DNA of 64,000 bases from Chiua virens (lineage: Eukaryota; Basidiomycota; Agaricomycetes; Boletales; Boletaceae). The notes under the pieces are model-generated. The model saw nothing but the letters and a program-made list of their open reading frames with translations. It did no database searches and was not told the origin of the DNA. Of the stretch, positions 21,529 to 32,810 are shown piece by piece; within the stretch, counting starts at the first letter, position 1; every line of letters starts with the position of its first letter. The DNA lies in assembly GCA_019787685.1 (NCBI GenBank), contig JAHNUO010000008.1, positions 868,001 through 932,000 of the forward strand, written 5' to 3'. The translations under genes were made by a program, and so were the position numbers.

Positions 21529-24500
21529 TCAAGCAGTGGAAGGAACATCGTACAGGAGGACCATGGACGTTGGCCAAGGGGACCGGAACTGCTGGGTGTC
21601 CAAGTAAACATGGCACAAGTGTTTGAGAGACTCGTCCTTGAACCGTTGGAGCTGGCCGGACTGGCCAGGTCCACGGCGGACATTCTCAAGGGCAAGGATA
21701 CTGCGGAGTACGTGAACAATCAATTTAGGTGCAATGTCAGCGCCGACGGCCTTGAATATAGCATCTGGCCTCAGATACCGCTCGCGCGGCGTGCGTGTCG
21801 CGTCAAACGTGGTGGGGTTCGGGAATGCTTCGTCCTGTCGCCAGGTCAGATATCTGACCAGGAAATTAGAGACAAAGCACTCACATTCAGACTCGCGTTG
21901 GCAACATGCAAGAAGAGATGTTCGCCTTGTTGGACTGTGAGAGAACCAACGGTGTGATCCTTCTTAGCAACATAGCCAAAACCCGCAAAACAAGGGTCAA
22001 TTCCTGAGTGAAGAGTTAGAAATATTGCTCAGCCCAATGACTTTTATACCGACTCAATGCTTCGATGACGTATGCCTCGAGACCAGCTAGGTCCTTGACA
22101 TCGACACTCTTCGCCTGGGTACGGAAGGTCGCATGCTCTTCGGCATCCAGAAGGAGATTGACCACATTTCCCAGGGCTGTACATTGAATGTCAGTACGTC
22201 TGGCATTCGCATCGAATATTTACAGCTACCTAGCGATAGCTCTACGGTCACACCGATCAAGAGAGCCAGAATCTCGTTGACGACTTGTTCGTTTGAGTGG
22301 CCAAGCTCGAAAAGACGTTTCATGAGCTCGTTATGACCACTCTTCTTCCTACCAAAGACGGTTCCAAAGATCCCGGCAATCGAAATCTGGGATACATTCA
22401 AAGATGGGAACGTCATTCCAAAACAACAGAACACTTACGCGAGAGCCAGCAATCCCGAAGGAGGCTTTGATGTGATGGGACAATTCTTCAATATACCCCC
22501 CCACCTTTTGTTTCATGATCATATACTTGGCGGACTCGATATCAAGGAAGATAAACCTGTAAGTTGGTCAGTCACATACAAGGAACAACGTTCACTGGAT
22601 GAATACCTACTGGTAAATTTCACCGAGCATATTATACAAGTCTTGAGGAGTGTATACACCAGAGGGATGTGTTTTGTCTTTGAGTGTTATACCAGCCTGG
22701 AACGACGGGCTGTCAATGCGTATCCTGTCGTCATAAGAGCAATGTATACACACAATTTCTGAGGCAGCCCAGTAGACGGGGACAAGTTTCAAAACGTCAT
22801 TGACGATATTGACACTCCGCGTGTTCGAGCCGATCAATGGATAGGAGGCAGTAGAGATCAGCTCAGTAGTTTTCTTGTAGAAGTACTGTCCAATCTTCTC
22901 GATAGCCTCGGGCGATGGAGCCAATGCGCTGATGAATTCCTTTTGAACTTGAGCGGCGTCGGCAGATGCACAGAAGAATCTATGAAGGGCGTGAGCAACA
23001 GAGTAAGCGAGGGAATAAGCTACTCCTTACCCTTTACCCTTGACAACCTCACTGGCACGGTGGTGAGAGACCGCAGTGAAGTTCTCTGAGTCTCTGAGAA
23101 CCTCCCCAACCTCAACATAGCCAGAAACAGGAGTAGGTGTGATACGGGTCTTTGGGCGTTCCACTGTGTAGTCACCCAGCTTTCCTAGATCCTTGAGATA
23201 CTTTTCCATGGCCTCCGGATGCATAAGGGGGAACCAAGTGTATATCGACGTCTCGTTGTAATCGTTGGGCAGTGTACGAAGGAGTAGGCGTCCCAAGGTG
23301 GAACCAAAGCCCCAACCATTCGGATCACGTTGACAATCCGCGAACCCCCACGACGTCATGTTGTAAGGGGTGAAGTCTTCAGTGAAGAACCGATCCCCAC
23401 GAGTGAGAGCGATGGCATCCGCGAGAATAGCACGAGAAATAGTGTAACCAGGACAGAGGCCTGCACCATCTATCACAGGTTTCGTGTCTTCAGCTTGGAG
23501 ACCTACGTATAGCTCCAAGTTATCGATGCTTCCGTAGAGTTTCTCAGCTGCCTCTGCAACATCTTTGTTTGGGTTCCATTCCTCGAAGGACGAGTACGCT
23601 GGACAAGCATAGTTAGCAATCCTTCACAACCTAACGGCGCACTGCCAACTCGTACTTTTTAAGCCCAAGAATTTCCTGAAATCATTGAGAGAGCAAACTC
23701 CCCAAGCACGATTAGATTCAATACCCATGATTTCGTTCACTTTCATAATACCAGGGGTACCGCGGGCACCGAAGGAGGCCGCATGGTGAGATGTTCTAAA
23801 GGTCCGTAAGCTTATGCGGGTCTCATAATAGAAACTACACACGAGCTCTGCAGAATATTTGCAAGGTCCGAATCTTTGAAAGTACCATCATCCTGGCGCT
23901 GTAAGCTGCACGACGATTAGATGAATGACATGACGCCAGGAGTGGAACGAATGACGTACTTGCCAGGCGACCAATGCTCAACACTAGGCTCAGAGGCCTC
24001 GACAATGGCCTCGGTTCTGTAGAAGTCCTCCACCGTGAGCTTTTCAGCATCCTTTCCGGGGAAAAGCCTGTCGAACTGATCCTTGATCCACTTCTCATCT
24101 TCGAGAGAAGTAGTAGCGTGCCATCTGTAAAGACAATTGAACTATCCCAATCATATTAGCTCCCCCCAAGAATCGAAGTTCAAGTAATACAAACCTCAAT
24201 ACTGCATGCATTGCCGCGACCACGCTCGAATAACTGGTGATCCTCACGGATCTCGCCGAAAGGTTCCAAACTCCAGCTGGAGCCTTGTCGACTGAGACCT
24301 AAAATGGCAGAGAAGTAGTCGGAGAATACGACCGCGGCGAACCAGGCACAATTGCAAAGGCGTGCAACCTGGAAGATCTCTGCGGGCCGCATTTCTCAGC
24401 AAGCCACCGCTAGGAATGTGAGGAATGCACAAACCTTCTTCTTGTTTCAAGAGCTTGGATGAATTCGGCGACAGTGTGGATGGATCGACCCAAGTTCCTC

Positions 24501-25755
24501 GCTCATTGATTTCCAACAGACGACGGGCAATATACTAACAGGAGTTGTCAAAATGTCGAGACCGGTAACATTTACAAGCTCACGTTATGGTTACGATTGA
24601 ACAGAACGAGGATCACTGCAGTAGCAGGTGGGAGGAGAAGTAAACGGTCCTCGGCGAAAGTATCGGGATAGAGACAGCCTCGACCATCTTTGATTCGAAT
24701 CTGAATCTTCTCGTCAGTTGGTGTGGGCTTATGGGTCAGAAACACTACCTTGTCCTGCGTAGCCTGGTCGTTGCCATACAAGGGAGCGAGATCAACATAA
24801 CCGGAAGTCAAGTTGATGTTCACATTCTTGTGATCGGTACGGAACACGCTGTGAATGACGAGCGCAGCAAAGGAAAACATTAAAGACGATAAGCCCGCAG
24901 GGTGCTCTCGGAACTGGAGGCACGTTATTAGCCTCATTTCATGCTCTGGTGCACGAGACGTTACCTCATCCCGGCGAAGCAGCGTATCAAAGACCAAACC
25001 AGCATCAGGCAACTGATTGCGTGGCAAGTAATGGCCCTGCTGTACAGAACGAGCATATGGGGTCCCGGCCTTGCCCAAATCAGGATAGTCGGGGTTGTTG
25101 TTAGACCCGTCCGCCGTGCGGAATGCATATTCAGGACCGATAAATGTCGCAGGGGGGTGAGGAAGATCACTGTACACTGGAAGTAAACGTAAACAACAAG
25201 TACAAATGAATGTCCCACACAAATACTTACATGTCTTGATGACATAATTCTGAAGTAGGTCTTGGATCTTACCCGACGGGTGGTTGGCCATGAAACTCAG
25301 GATATGTTCAAGCTAATCAATCGCATGAGGAAAATGTCAACCTAGGTTATCAGTAGAAGCTGGCAAAAAACTCACCAACATCTTGCGATCATCGATGGCA
25401 TCCGAGTGCTCAATGACGTCGATGAGAGAGGACTGCAACCAATGTCAAATTGGTTACCAACTGTCCGAGGTGACTCACAATCGCGGATTCATTTATGTCT
25501 TCAGCAGCACGCCTCATCTACATTTCTGTTACTTCAATGCGGTACTCTGGTTTGGAATGAACATACCAGGTCTTTGACGGCTGCGAGGGCCTTTGCCGTC
25601 CCCGATTCACTTGAGTGAGTCGCACCATTCTCGGAGGTGGGCGACACCGGACCGTTCTAATATAGTCAGCATAGGTGGATGATTTGGCAGAACGGACTCA
25701 CAGATTGGCTCCTGGTGGAGAATCGTGACGAAAAGGTCCTGTTGAGAGCGGACAT
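21529..25755 (-). CDS. ppo: fatty-acid dioxygenase/P450 fusion (psi-factor-producing oxygenase), P450 thiolate Cys missing
   Basis: Heme-peroxidase-like dioxygenase fused to a P450-like C-terminal half; family members make linoleate hydroperoxides used as developmental signals and, in mushrooms, linked to C8 odorants. Start ATG 25755 (MSALNRTFSSRFSTRSQS). Peroxidase-domain landmarks: YSDLPHPPATFIGPEYAFRT, the distal-His block FREHPAGLSSLMFSFAALVI, INLTSGYVDLAPLYGND, FAEDRLLLLPPATAVILVLF, WFAAVVFSDYFSAILGL and NCLYRWHATTSLEDEKW with the Tyr and proximal His. P450-like landmarks: AGLEAYVIEALR (ExxR, about 22090-22060), FPNPTTFDATR and VLRSILALENVRRGPGQSGQ. At the heme-binding loop, where active relatives have a Cys (K-C-L-G type), this protein reads FKAVGAD; the Ala codon is at 21748-21750. 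More than 15 small introns, all read in frame with no breaks seen. I infer a hydroperoxide-forming dioxygenase without P450 isomerase activity. Confidence 0.92.
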
Positions 25756-26399
25756 GGTGAATGGGAATGAAGACGAGGGGAAAGCGGGCTTCGACCGCTT
25801 CTTATAGCCAACGGAACATAGCTGCCACCGAGAAAGGAGAATGATACTTCGCGTTCTAGACTCTGAACCGAACAACGCCCAACCGCGTTCTGATAGGAAC
25901 CGACATGATACTGTTTACACAACACGGCACGTCAGGGTAGCGTAATTAATTGCGTGAAGCTCGAAAGACTTCTGCTCTCAGCACTCCACCTCGAAAACAC
26001 CGTCACTGATCTAGTTGTATACTAGCAATGAGCAAATGTCTTGAGTGACATGACGCTAATTGTCGGTACATGGGAAGACGAAGTTGCCGGATGATGGGTA
26101 ATTGTGGGTGCGTGTTCGGGTATACGCCAAGTTTATTCCGGAGAGGCGCAGGGTCCGGTGATCGTCGGGAGGTAAATTTACCCAGATTAGAACTTCACGC
26201 CGCCTGTCGTGGTGGCGGCAAAGGCTGTGATCTCCCATGGTAATCGCACCGTGAGGGACTCGTGACAATATTTAGAACGGAACTTCTGCGTGGAGTTTTG
26301 ATGAATACAATATATTGAGGGCGCAACTTGAGCGGGTTGCCTGTTACATAATCACGGGTTCGACTTGATGGGTTCTCAAACTGCGATTGCTTTGCCAGC
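25756..26399. promoter_or_regulatory. divergent promoter region between ppo and epsilon-COP
   Basis: About 640 nt between two start codons pointing away from each other, so both promoters must lie here. No ORF of interest, repeat or RNA gene recognised. Confidence 0.4.
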
Positions 26400-27517
26400 A
26401 TGGACTCGTCTGAAGTTTATCACATCAAGCAGCAGTTCACTCTTGGAGCTTATCCTGCCCTAATCAATACCTCAATTCCTGACACGTCATCACAGGACTA
26501 CATCCCAACTATCCTTTACAAGGCCCGTGCTCTTCTGGCATCCGGTGATTCAGCCGCTGTCCTTGCCTTGATCCCAGATGACACAGAGAATGTCGCACTT
26601 CGTGCTGTCGCTGCACTAGCCCAGGGTGAGGAAGGCCTCGAGACCCTCCGCGACCTTTGCGTAGAAGTTGAGGCAGAGGGGGACGCAGACCTCGGTGAAT
26701 GGGAAAGGGATATCGTTGCTGTATTGGCAGCCACAGGCTTTATTCGCGCAGGTGAGGTGGAGGAAGCTCTTGAAACCCTGCGTGATTCGGCCAAAGCTGG
26801 CAATGAATCGTGAGTATTCCGTGAATTTCATCATTCCACCTGAGCTGTTCCTTGCTCTGATAGATCCGCTGTTCTGGTTCATATCTACCTCTCCCTCTCC
26901 CGACCAAACACCGCTCGGAAGATATTGTCGACCGCACTACAAGCCAACCCAGATGCCCTTGTGCTGCAGCTATCCGAAGCCGCTGTGTCTCTTGCCACCG
27001 GTGCCCAAGGCACAAGTGGTAGGTTATTTCTCGTGTTCCCATGTCATCCCGACTGAATATCACTGCCAGGCGAGCCATATGCCTCGGCTGTCTCGTTTTA
27101 CACTGAACAGCTAGCGAATCCCTCAGTGTCCTCAGCTGCACTTCTCGTCGGAAGAGGGGTGGTGCGCATTTTACGCGGTGAATTGGTCGCTGCACGAAGT
27201 GATCTAGAAGAAGCTGAAAGTATCCTGTCACGTGCGCAGACTGATAGAGGAGTAGACGAGGTCCTCGCCGGGATGATCGTCGCTGCTGGTCTTGGTGCAG
27301 GAAAACGTGGAGAGGCGGAAGAGCTGTGGAGGTAAGTTGATTCGCATCAATCGTCGTCTTGTGGACAATATTCACAGAACCTCTCGTTCATAGACGGCTC
27401 TCGAGCCAATACCCTTCACACCCAATGGTCATGGACCTCAATTCCAAAGCCGACCTTTTTGACTCCTGCGCTGCGAAATTCGAGGTGCCACCACGTGTCG
27501 CGGTCGCTGCTTCATGA
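26400..27517 (+). CDS. SEC28: coatomer epsilon subunit (epsilon-COP)
   Basis: Subunit of the COPI vesicle coat that returns proteins from Golgi to ER. Start ATG 26400 gives MDSSEVYHIKQQFTLGAYPA, the typical N-terminus of the family. TPR-like helices follow: YIPTILYKARALLASGDSAA, NVALRAVAALAQGEEGLETL, IVAVLAATGFIRAGEVEEAL. After introns come ILSTALQANPDALVLQLSEA, SAVSVYTEQLANPSVSSAAL and VDEVLAGMIVAAGLGAGKRG. The last exon has RLSSQYPSHPMVMDLNSKAD and ends PPRVAVAAS, stop TGA 27515-27517. Length of roughly 300 residues fits the family. No breaks noticed. Confidence 0.92.
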
Positions 27518-27918
27518 TCTAATAGAGCTTGAGCCAGTACATTAGGCTTGTCACAACAGAGAATGATTGTTTTTGGCCCATGACCAGCCTCAGGCTCTAT
27601 TGAGCTTCTCATTGTTGGAGACATCAAGGTACAAATTGGATCCCCGTGTGCGTCAGGTGCATCACACATACATGTTATAATATTCCTCTGTATCTGGAGA
27701 TCAACCGGCCTAGAAACTGCAACAAATTTACGTCTTTGCAAAGGTTTATATTGAGCCTGTGATCACACATGAGCTGGTGCGAAACTTATATTCGGTTTCT
27801 ACCCGCCCGGGCCGCATCGGGTACTAGTATCATTTATGTTCGCCGCTAGAAAGTTCTCTGATATCCTATCAGTGATCGTTAATCGACTATCATAATAGTC
27901 TGAGTTCCAGTCGAGATA
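27518..27918. other. intergenic region
   Basis: About 400 nt holding the 3' flank of epsilon-COP and the promoter of the dehydrogenase. The 117-codon minus-strand ORF partly within it overlaps the epsilon-COP coding end and shows no motif. Nothing else recognised. Confidence 0.3.
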
Positions 27919-29560
27919 ATGCCCGACGGTGGTTTTGCCGACATTTACAGTCCTCGCAAAGTTCTTCAAGACCCTTCTTTTCGTATCCTCGACCCAAACG
28001 AGACACCATCCCCTGATGCCAATATTGCTGCTTTCTATAACCCTGCCCACGAAATCCATCTAGTCGAAAAACCACGTCCTAAGCCTGGTCCAGGTCAGGT
28101 CTTGCTTCATGTGCGTGCCACAGGAATCTGCGGGTACGTGCGATGTCGAGTTTGCCTCACTTGATCTGAATGTTAGCTACTGGTTTGCAGGAGTGACGTG
28201 CACTTCTGGAAGCATGGTCGCGTCGGCGACTCGATGGTCGTCACAGACGAAGTGAGTCCATTATTCTTGTTCTCGTCAGTATGATCAGGTTAGAGCTGTA
28301 ACAGTGTGGTTCCGGCCACGAGTCCGCTGGGGAGGTAGTGGAGGTCGGAGATGGTGTCACGCAGTGGAAACTAGGTTAGCAGCAACAAAACTTGATAACA
28401 TGGGAATCGATCAACATCCTGTCAGGTGATCGTGTTGCGATCGAAGCAGGAATACCCTGCTTCAAGCCATCGTGCGATTACTGTAGGGTTGGCAAGTATA
28501 ACGCATGTACGTGTCATCGGTAACTTCGAAATGCATTTTGGATTTTGACAGAGAGCACGCAGGTCCTGACGTTGTCTTCTTCTCGACTCCCCCTTTCCAC
28601 GGTGCGCCGCATGTCGTCAACTTGTCGTCATTTCATTGTCGACGCCGACGTTTTATTTACCAGGGACGCTCACTCGATGGCACCTTCATCCCGCTGAATG
28701 GCTTCATCGACTGCCTGACTCAGTCTCGTTCGAGGAGGGCGCTTTGTGTGAGCCCCTATCTGTTGCGTTGGCGGGTATCGAGCGCAGTGGTCTTCGTCTT
28801 GGTGATTCCACTCTTATCTGGTACTGAAGATCATGGCTCGCATTGGCACCCACTAATGACCCTTCAGTGGTGCTGGTCCAATTGGTCTAGTTTCCCTGCT
28901 TTCAGCGAGAGCAGCTGGTGCAGAACCTATTGTTATTACCGACCTGGTCCAGAGCCGTCTTGATTTTGCGAAGAAGCTGGTTCCTGGTGTCCGCACAGTG
29001 CTCATCGAACGTGGATCGACGCCGAAAGAATCCGCTGAGAAGATCAAAACAGCAGCTGAGGGACCTTTCAAGCTTACCCTCGAATGTTCAGGCGTCGAGA
29101 GTAGTATTCGTACTGCTATCTACGTAAGTACAGATAATTTCTTACAGAGTAATCTTGAGGAAAATTCCGAGGCAGTCTGCGCAGTTCGGAGGCAAGGTCT
29201 TCATCATCGGAGTCGGCAAAGACGAACAAATGGTAATTGGTTCCCTGATCAATAAAAGAAAATTATTGACCACCTCCATGTACTTTCACAGTTCCCATTC
29301 ATGCATCTCAGTGCGAACGAAATTGACGTCAGTTTCCAGTATCGTTATGCGAATCAAGTAAGTAATCGATATAATCACACCGAAGTACCATCGTTGAGAG
29401 GACCTTCCAGTATCCTAAAGCGATACGGCTCGTGACTGCTGGCCTGATCAACCTCAAGCCTCTTGTCACGCACCGGTTCAAACTCGAGGATGCGGTTACA
29501 GCATTCCATGTCGCTGCGGACCCTACGCAGGGTGCTATCAAAGTTCAAATTCTTGATTGA
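27919..29560 (+). CDS. zinc-dependent polyol dehydrogenase (L-arabinitol 4-dehydrogenase / xylitol-sorbitol dehydrogenase type)
   Basis: Medium-chain dehydrogenase that oxidises a sugar alcohol with NAD+. Exons join to give [12 protein letters not shown] then [14 protein letters not shown] (catalytic Zn Cys), [20 protein letters not shown] (Zn His and Glu), [20 protein letters not shown] then YNAC (four structural-Zn Cys), [20 protein letters not shown], the Rossmann motif [58 protein letters not shown] and [20 protein letters not shown]. It ends [27 protein letters not shown] is what I associate with L-arabinitol dehydrogenases, while sorbitol/xylitol enzymes more often have HYW, so the arabinitol assignment is favoured but not secure. 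Stop 29558-29560. About seven GT-AG introns, all frame-consistent. Confidence 0.9.
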
Positions 29561-29782
29561 TTGATCCAAGTCGGTGAATGGAGTTTGAAAGTTTGAAGGG
29601 TTTCCTTTGTCCAGAGCGCAGCAAAATCGACCCTTTTTGTGACGATGTGTATGATAGGAGTGTATGGTAACCATCATGTGATCACTCAATTAGGAACTAT
29701 TGTAATTGTCAACATCAACTGTTTGCTCACTTTACTCTTTTTCACGAATCATCCTATCTTGCACAACGCATCCTTGGCCGCC

Positions 29783-32612
29783 ATGGCGAGCCCTAGTAAA
29801 ATTCGACAACGGAAGCAAATGGGTCCTCCCCCACGAGCAGAAAGCTACGACAGAGACGACGAGGATCATGTTGACGTGGTGTATCGCAACCCAGTGCGTA
29901 ATAGAGCCCCACGTTGATTGTTAACCAACCGCTTCCCTTTCTGCAGCACACTCGAAGCGCGTTTGAGCAGGCTTTGGACACCCCACAGGCAAGTGCTGCA
30001 GTCGTGGGTGTCCTCACCGCCGTCGCCTTCATGTTACGATTCTATAAAATCAACCAACCAGACCAAGTAGTGTGAGTGTGTGCTTCGTTGCACATTCCTC
30101 GGGGTCTCCACTGATGCGCTCACCAGCTTCGACGAAGTTCATTTTGGCAAATTCGCCTCCTATTATACCCTTCGTCAATATTACTTCGACGTACACCCAC
30201 CGTTTGCAAAGCTATTGTTTGGACTCGCGGGATGGTTTGTCGGCTTCGATGGCAACTTCTCATTCGAGAATATTGGCGACAGTTACACCGAAAATCACGT
30301 GCCATATGTTGGCATGCGCGCGCTACCGGCCATACTTTCCAGTCTAACCGTTCCTGTGGTATATGCCATCATGAAAGAAACGGGATACTCGACCATTGTC
30401 GCCGCATTCTCTGCGTGCATTATTCTATTCGGTGCGTGCACTATTCTGCCTCAGCTGTCCACCAGACACGCCCTCATAATCTTCATTCCACCTAGACAAC
30501 GCACACATTGCGCAGTCTCGACTTATTCTTCTCGATGCAACCCTTCTGTTCTTCATGTCCCTCACCATCTACTCCTACGTTCGGTTCCGGAAACTGCGTT
30601 ACTGGTACGCGGCACTGTTGCACATCAAGTACATCTACTGAAAGCTTCATAGGGAATTTTCGGTAGAGTGGTGGAGTTGGCTCATTGCTACTGGGTTCTT
30701 TATGGCCTGCACTTGGGGTTCCAAGGTCAACGGCATTCTAACGGTTTTCACTATCGGGATTGCTGTCTTGATTGACTTGTGGGGCATATTGGATTATCGC
30801 AGGGGTACCACAATGGTTGGTAGTTTTGTCATTCAGCGAAGACGCCTCATCAACCAATTTTCACCAGGAATATTTCTGGAAGCATTTTGCGGCTCGGGCG
30901 ATTGGCTTGATTGTCATTCCATTCATCATTTATCTCTCGTTCTTCTATGTGCACTTCACCGTCTTGATTTATTCCGGCCCTGGAGACACGTTCATGAGCC
31001 CCGCTTTTCAAGAAACTCTGATTGGCAACGACATGCTAGTTAACAGTCAAGGTTAGTGATGAGCTTGAACTGTTGTCTTGTCCCAACATTTGTTTGCAGA
31101 TCTCCATTACTATGACGTTATCACAATGAAACACAAAGATACCAAAGTCTTCTTGCATTCACACCCCGACAAATATCCCCTTCAATATGACGACGGACGT
31201 ATCAGTACTCAGGGTATGTGTTGCATTAATATAATATGAATATAGCGACTGACCGAGGTTTAGGCCAACAAGTGACTGGTTACGGGCATGAAGATACAAA
31301 CAACCACTGGCAAATCATTCCAACAAAGGCGCTTCCTGAGGCTGGACGCGGGCGAGCTGTTCACCACGAGGATGTCATTCAATTGCTGCACTTGACCACG
31401 CAAACGCTTCTTCTAACCCATGATGTTGCGTCTCCTTTGATGCCTACCAATCAAGAGTTCACTACGTGGTCAAAAGATGATCATTCTCGTCACAACGACA
31501 CTCTATTCTCCCTTCATCTTGTCGACGGTAATCCAGGAGATGTATGGAAAAGCAAGTCAAGTCACTTCAGACTCGTGCATGTACCAACCAGGGTATCGAT
31601 GTGGACGCATACGAAACAATTACCGGAGTGGGGGTTCAAACAACAAGAAATCAACGGTAACAAGAATCCTGCAGACAAGACCGCGGCTTGGTTTGTTGAT
31701 GAAATAATCGAGAGTGACAGTAAGCATTACATTTCTTAGATATTATGCCTCCTCAATGTTGTATCAGGTGAAGTCGAGTTCTTTAAGGAGAACAATGTTC
31801 CGCGGGAGCCAAAGAAAATGAGCTTTTTCAAGAAATTCGTTGAACTACAGTTGTTGATGCTTCAACACAATGCCGGTCTCACTGCATCGCATCCTTACGC
31901 CAGCGGGCCCATCAACTGGCCGTTCTTGTTGAACGGCATCAGCTTCTGGACAGAGAACGATACACAGAAACAGATTTACCTGATCGGTAATATTGTTGGA
32001 TGGTGGTCTTGTGTTGTCGCCATCTCGATTTATGTGGGCATAGTTATTGCTGACCTTCTTGCACGACAACGTGGACTCTACCCTATCCCTGATGGTAAGT
32101 TTTATTATATCTCACTAAGAACTTTTTAATTCTTTGCAACAGCTGTCCGCAACCGTCTGTGGAACTCTGGAGGTTTCTTCCTTCTTGTATGGGCGGTACA
32201 TTATTTGCCGTTCTTCCTCATGGGCCGCCAGCTCTTCATTCACCACTACCTTCCTTCGCACCTTGCATCGGCGATGTTAGCTGGCTCAGTCTTGAGTTTC
32301 GTCCTATCTGATTCCATCAACTACCCCATTTCCGTGTCCGGACGCATGACAAAGATGCAGCCTACACAGTATGCGGATCTTGGGGTGAAGGGTCCAGCGC
32401 TAGTGGGAATCTTTGCTGTTGCGATGTTCGCGATGTTCGTGTACATTGCTCCTCTCAGTTATGGGACACCAGGGTACGTCACTCGTTTCTTTTTTTTTGC
32501 TTATTTAATGACCGATACGTACAGTCTCGATGGGGAGAGTGTGGACTCGAAGCGTCTCTTGACCTCGTGGACGCTTCATTTTGCTGCGAAGGTCTCAAGT
32601 GATGTGGTTTGA
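29783..32612 (+). CDS. PMT4: protein O-mannosyltransferase (Pmt4-like)
   Basis: ER membrane enzyme that adds the first mannose to Ser/Thr of secretory proteins. Start ATG 29783 (MASPSKIRQRKQMGPP). The GT39 domain shows FDEVHFGKFASYYTLRQYYF with the DE pair and then FDVHPPFAKLLFGLAGW. Several membrane segments follow (ALPAILSSLTVPVVYAIM, LIVIPFIIYLSFFYVHF). MIR repeats are marked by VFLHSHPDKYPLQYDDGRIS, GQQVTGYGHEDTNNHWQIIP and FRLVHVPTRVSMWTHTKQLP. The C-terminal membrane block has GLTASHPYASGPINWPFLLN, QIYLIGNIVGWWSCVVAI and FFLMGRQLFIHHYLPSHLAS. FMSPAFQETL and the LHSHxxxYPxxYDDGR pattern fit the Pmt4/POMT1 branch better than Pmt1 or Pmt2. Stop at 32612. All exons read in frame. Confidence 0.9.
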
Positions 32613-32810
32613 CGGGTTTAAGGACTATTTCATTAGAGGAGTTGGCGGTGTTGTACATAGTAAAATATTGGCTCGCTAACATGGAGAAGAATTGATACCG
32701 TCTGAATTCAAGTCAAGCTCGGACACGCGACGACTCGGAGCAGCGCGTCAAGTGCCTGTTTGGTTCACCGCCTGTGACTAAACCCGAACGTATATCGACT
32801 GGTTGCCAGA

